A stretch of 5,473 nt of DNA from DATLYH01 sp035575035 (GTDB lineage Bacteria; Planctomycetota; Planctomycetia; Gemmatales; Gemmataceae): the NCBI GenBank assembly GCA_035575035.1, contig DATLYH010000020.1:1-5473 (forward strand), in the 5' to 3' direction. A program made the position numbers and the translations under genes. The notes under the pieces are model-generated. The model ran no database searches. It had not been told where the DNA came from and was given only the letters and a program-made list of their open reading frames with translations. Numbering within the stretch: the stretch's first letter is position 1; each line of letters opens with the position of its first letter. Shown here in pieces: positions 4,844 to 5,473 of the stretch.

Positions 4844-4896
4844 CGCTGTCTCGATCGGGGATTAATGATCTGGGGCCGGCCTTGATCCGCCCGCCT

Positions 4897-5473
4897 TCAG
4901 GCTGCGGCCGGATCGCCTTTCGGGGCAATGACGCTGGGCTCGGGCGGCGGATGAGGCGGGGCGTTCAGACGGAAGATCAGCATCGGCACCTCCATCACCT
5001 TCTCATGATGGAAGCCGTGGCCGTACATGCCGTGCTCGCCGAAGCACTCGCCGTGATCGCCGCAGACCACCACCGTAGTCGGTCGGCCCCGGCGGCGCAT
5101 CAGGTCAATCAACTCCCCCGTGCGGGCATCCAGGTATTCCGCGCACGCCACCTGCCGGGCGAAGCCCTCCTCATCGAAGGTCCAGTCATCCTTGCGCAGG
5201 CCGCTCTGGTTGAAGAGCCGGCGCTTGCTGAAGCGGCGATCCACCGCAGGGTCGGTCGGCGGCATGCCCTCGTAGCGGAAAGGACTGTGCGTCTCGCCAT
5301 AGTTGACAAAGAGGAAACAGGGCCGGCGTCCCGCCTGGCGCTCGACCAAACGGATCAGAGCCTCGTTCTGTTGGCGGGCAGCGGTCCCGGTGTATTCGAA
5401 GTGCTCGAAGCCCTCCCGCAGTACGGGAGCGTCGCGGAACCATTCCATGGCGGCGCTGCCGGCGGTGAAGAAG
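4897..5473 (-). CDS. Sulfatase/alkaline-phosphatase superfamily protein, C-terminal part (5' end outside window)
   Basis: The frame is open from the right edge to TGA 4899-4897, showing 191 residues. ATG at 5448 lies inside an open frame (FFTAGSAAM continues upstream), so it is not the true start. Family signs: FLFVNYGETHSPF resembles the mid-domain strand before a His found in sulfatases, and VVVCGDHGECFGEHGMYGHG is the characteristic DHGE-x-x-GEHG metal-site block, followed by a VPMLIF strand. The enzymes hydrolyse sulfate or phosphate esters, with divalent metal at the active site. The N-terminal part with the catalytic Cys/Ser (C/S-x-P-x-R) is not in the window, so catalytic competence cannot be judged. 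The tail is Pro/Ala-rich. It is convergent with the membrane protein, 53 bases apart, and no clear shared terminator is visible in the gap (only a weak GATC-ended hairpin around 4867-4887). Confidence 0.85.
   Translation of the reverse strand, partial: FFTAGSAAMEWFRDAPVLREGFEHFEYTGTAARQQNEALIRLVERQAGRRPCFLFVNYGETHSPFRYEGMPPTDPAVDRRFSKRRLFNQSGLRKDDWTFDEEGFARQVACAEYLDARTGELIDLMRRRGRPTTVVVCGDHGECFGEHGMYGHGFHHEKVMEVPMLIFRLNAPPHPPPEPSVIAPKGDPAAA

Noticed and set aside
4844..4896. A bidirectional terminator between the convergent genes.
   Set aside because: Only a short mismatched hairpin near 4867-4887 and no T-run on either strand.

Overview
The window looks like chromosomal DNA from a high-GC planctomycete, most likely of the Gemmata-type lineage. 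This is inferred, not proven. The pointers are: a YD-repeat (RHS-type) protein, a sulfatase-superfamily protein, two large genes resembling uncharacterised planctomycete proteins, strongly GC-biased third codon positions, and a 35-bp tandem repeat whose translation contains 'SPERQRRV', a motif I associate from memory with dispersed repeats in Gemmata-like genomes. No phage, plasmid or insertion-sequence gene is visible.

Layout, left to right. (1) 1-318, minus: the N-terminal 106 codons of an RHS/YD-repeat protein that runs off the left edge. (2) 534-687, plus: a single tRNA-Ala(CGC) gene with an inverted repeat just upstream and a clear intrinsic terminator just downstream. (3) 688-1020: a non-coding stretch with a perfect 18-bp palindrome and two copies of a GC-rich hairpin repeat. 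(4) 1021-2205, plus: a 394-residue cytoplasmic protein with a Gfo/Idh/MocA-like layout and a strong ribosome binding site. (5) 2336-2981, minus: a tRNA cluster, read in transcription order as tRNA-Leu(TAA), a degenerate tRNA-like element one base away, a 35-bp tandem repeat, a tRNA with anticodon GCG, a folded spacer, tRNA-Arg(CCG), and a strong terminator. (6) 3110-4843, plus: a 577-residue polytopic membrane protein with a soluble C-terminal domain. (7) 4897-5473, minus: the C-terminal 191 codons of a sulfatase-superfamily protein, convergent with (6) and running off the right edge.

The protein genes do not form an operon or an obvious pathway. The most unusual part is the tRNA set. Two of the four well-folded tRNAs carry C instead of the nearly universal U at position 33. 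A third lacks U8 and has a very small D-loop. A fourth tRNA-shaped element cannot form a standard cloverleaf. The spacer between the two Arg-type tRNAs can form nested stems closed by 7 bp and followed by a T-run. I regard this as the best candidate for something undescribed: a divergent, repeat-invaded tRNA array with a possible embedded structured RNA. It could also simply be decaying tRNA genes.
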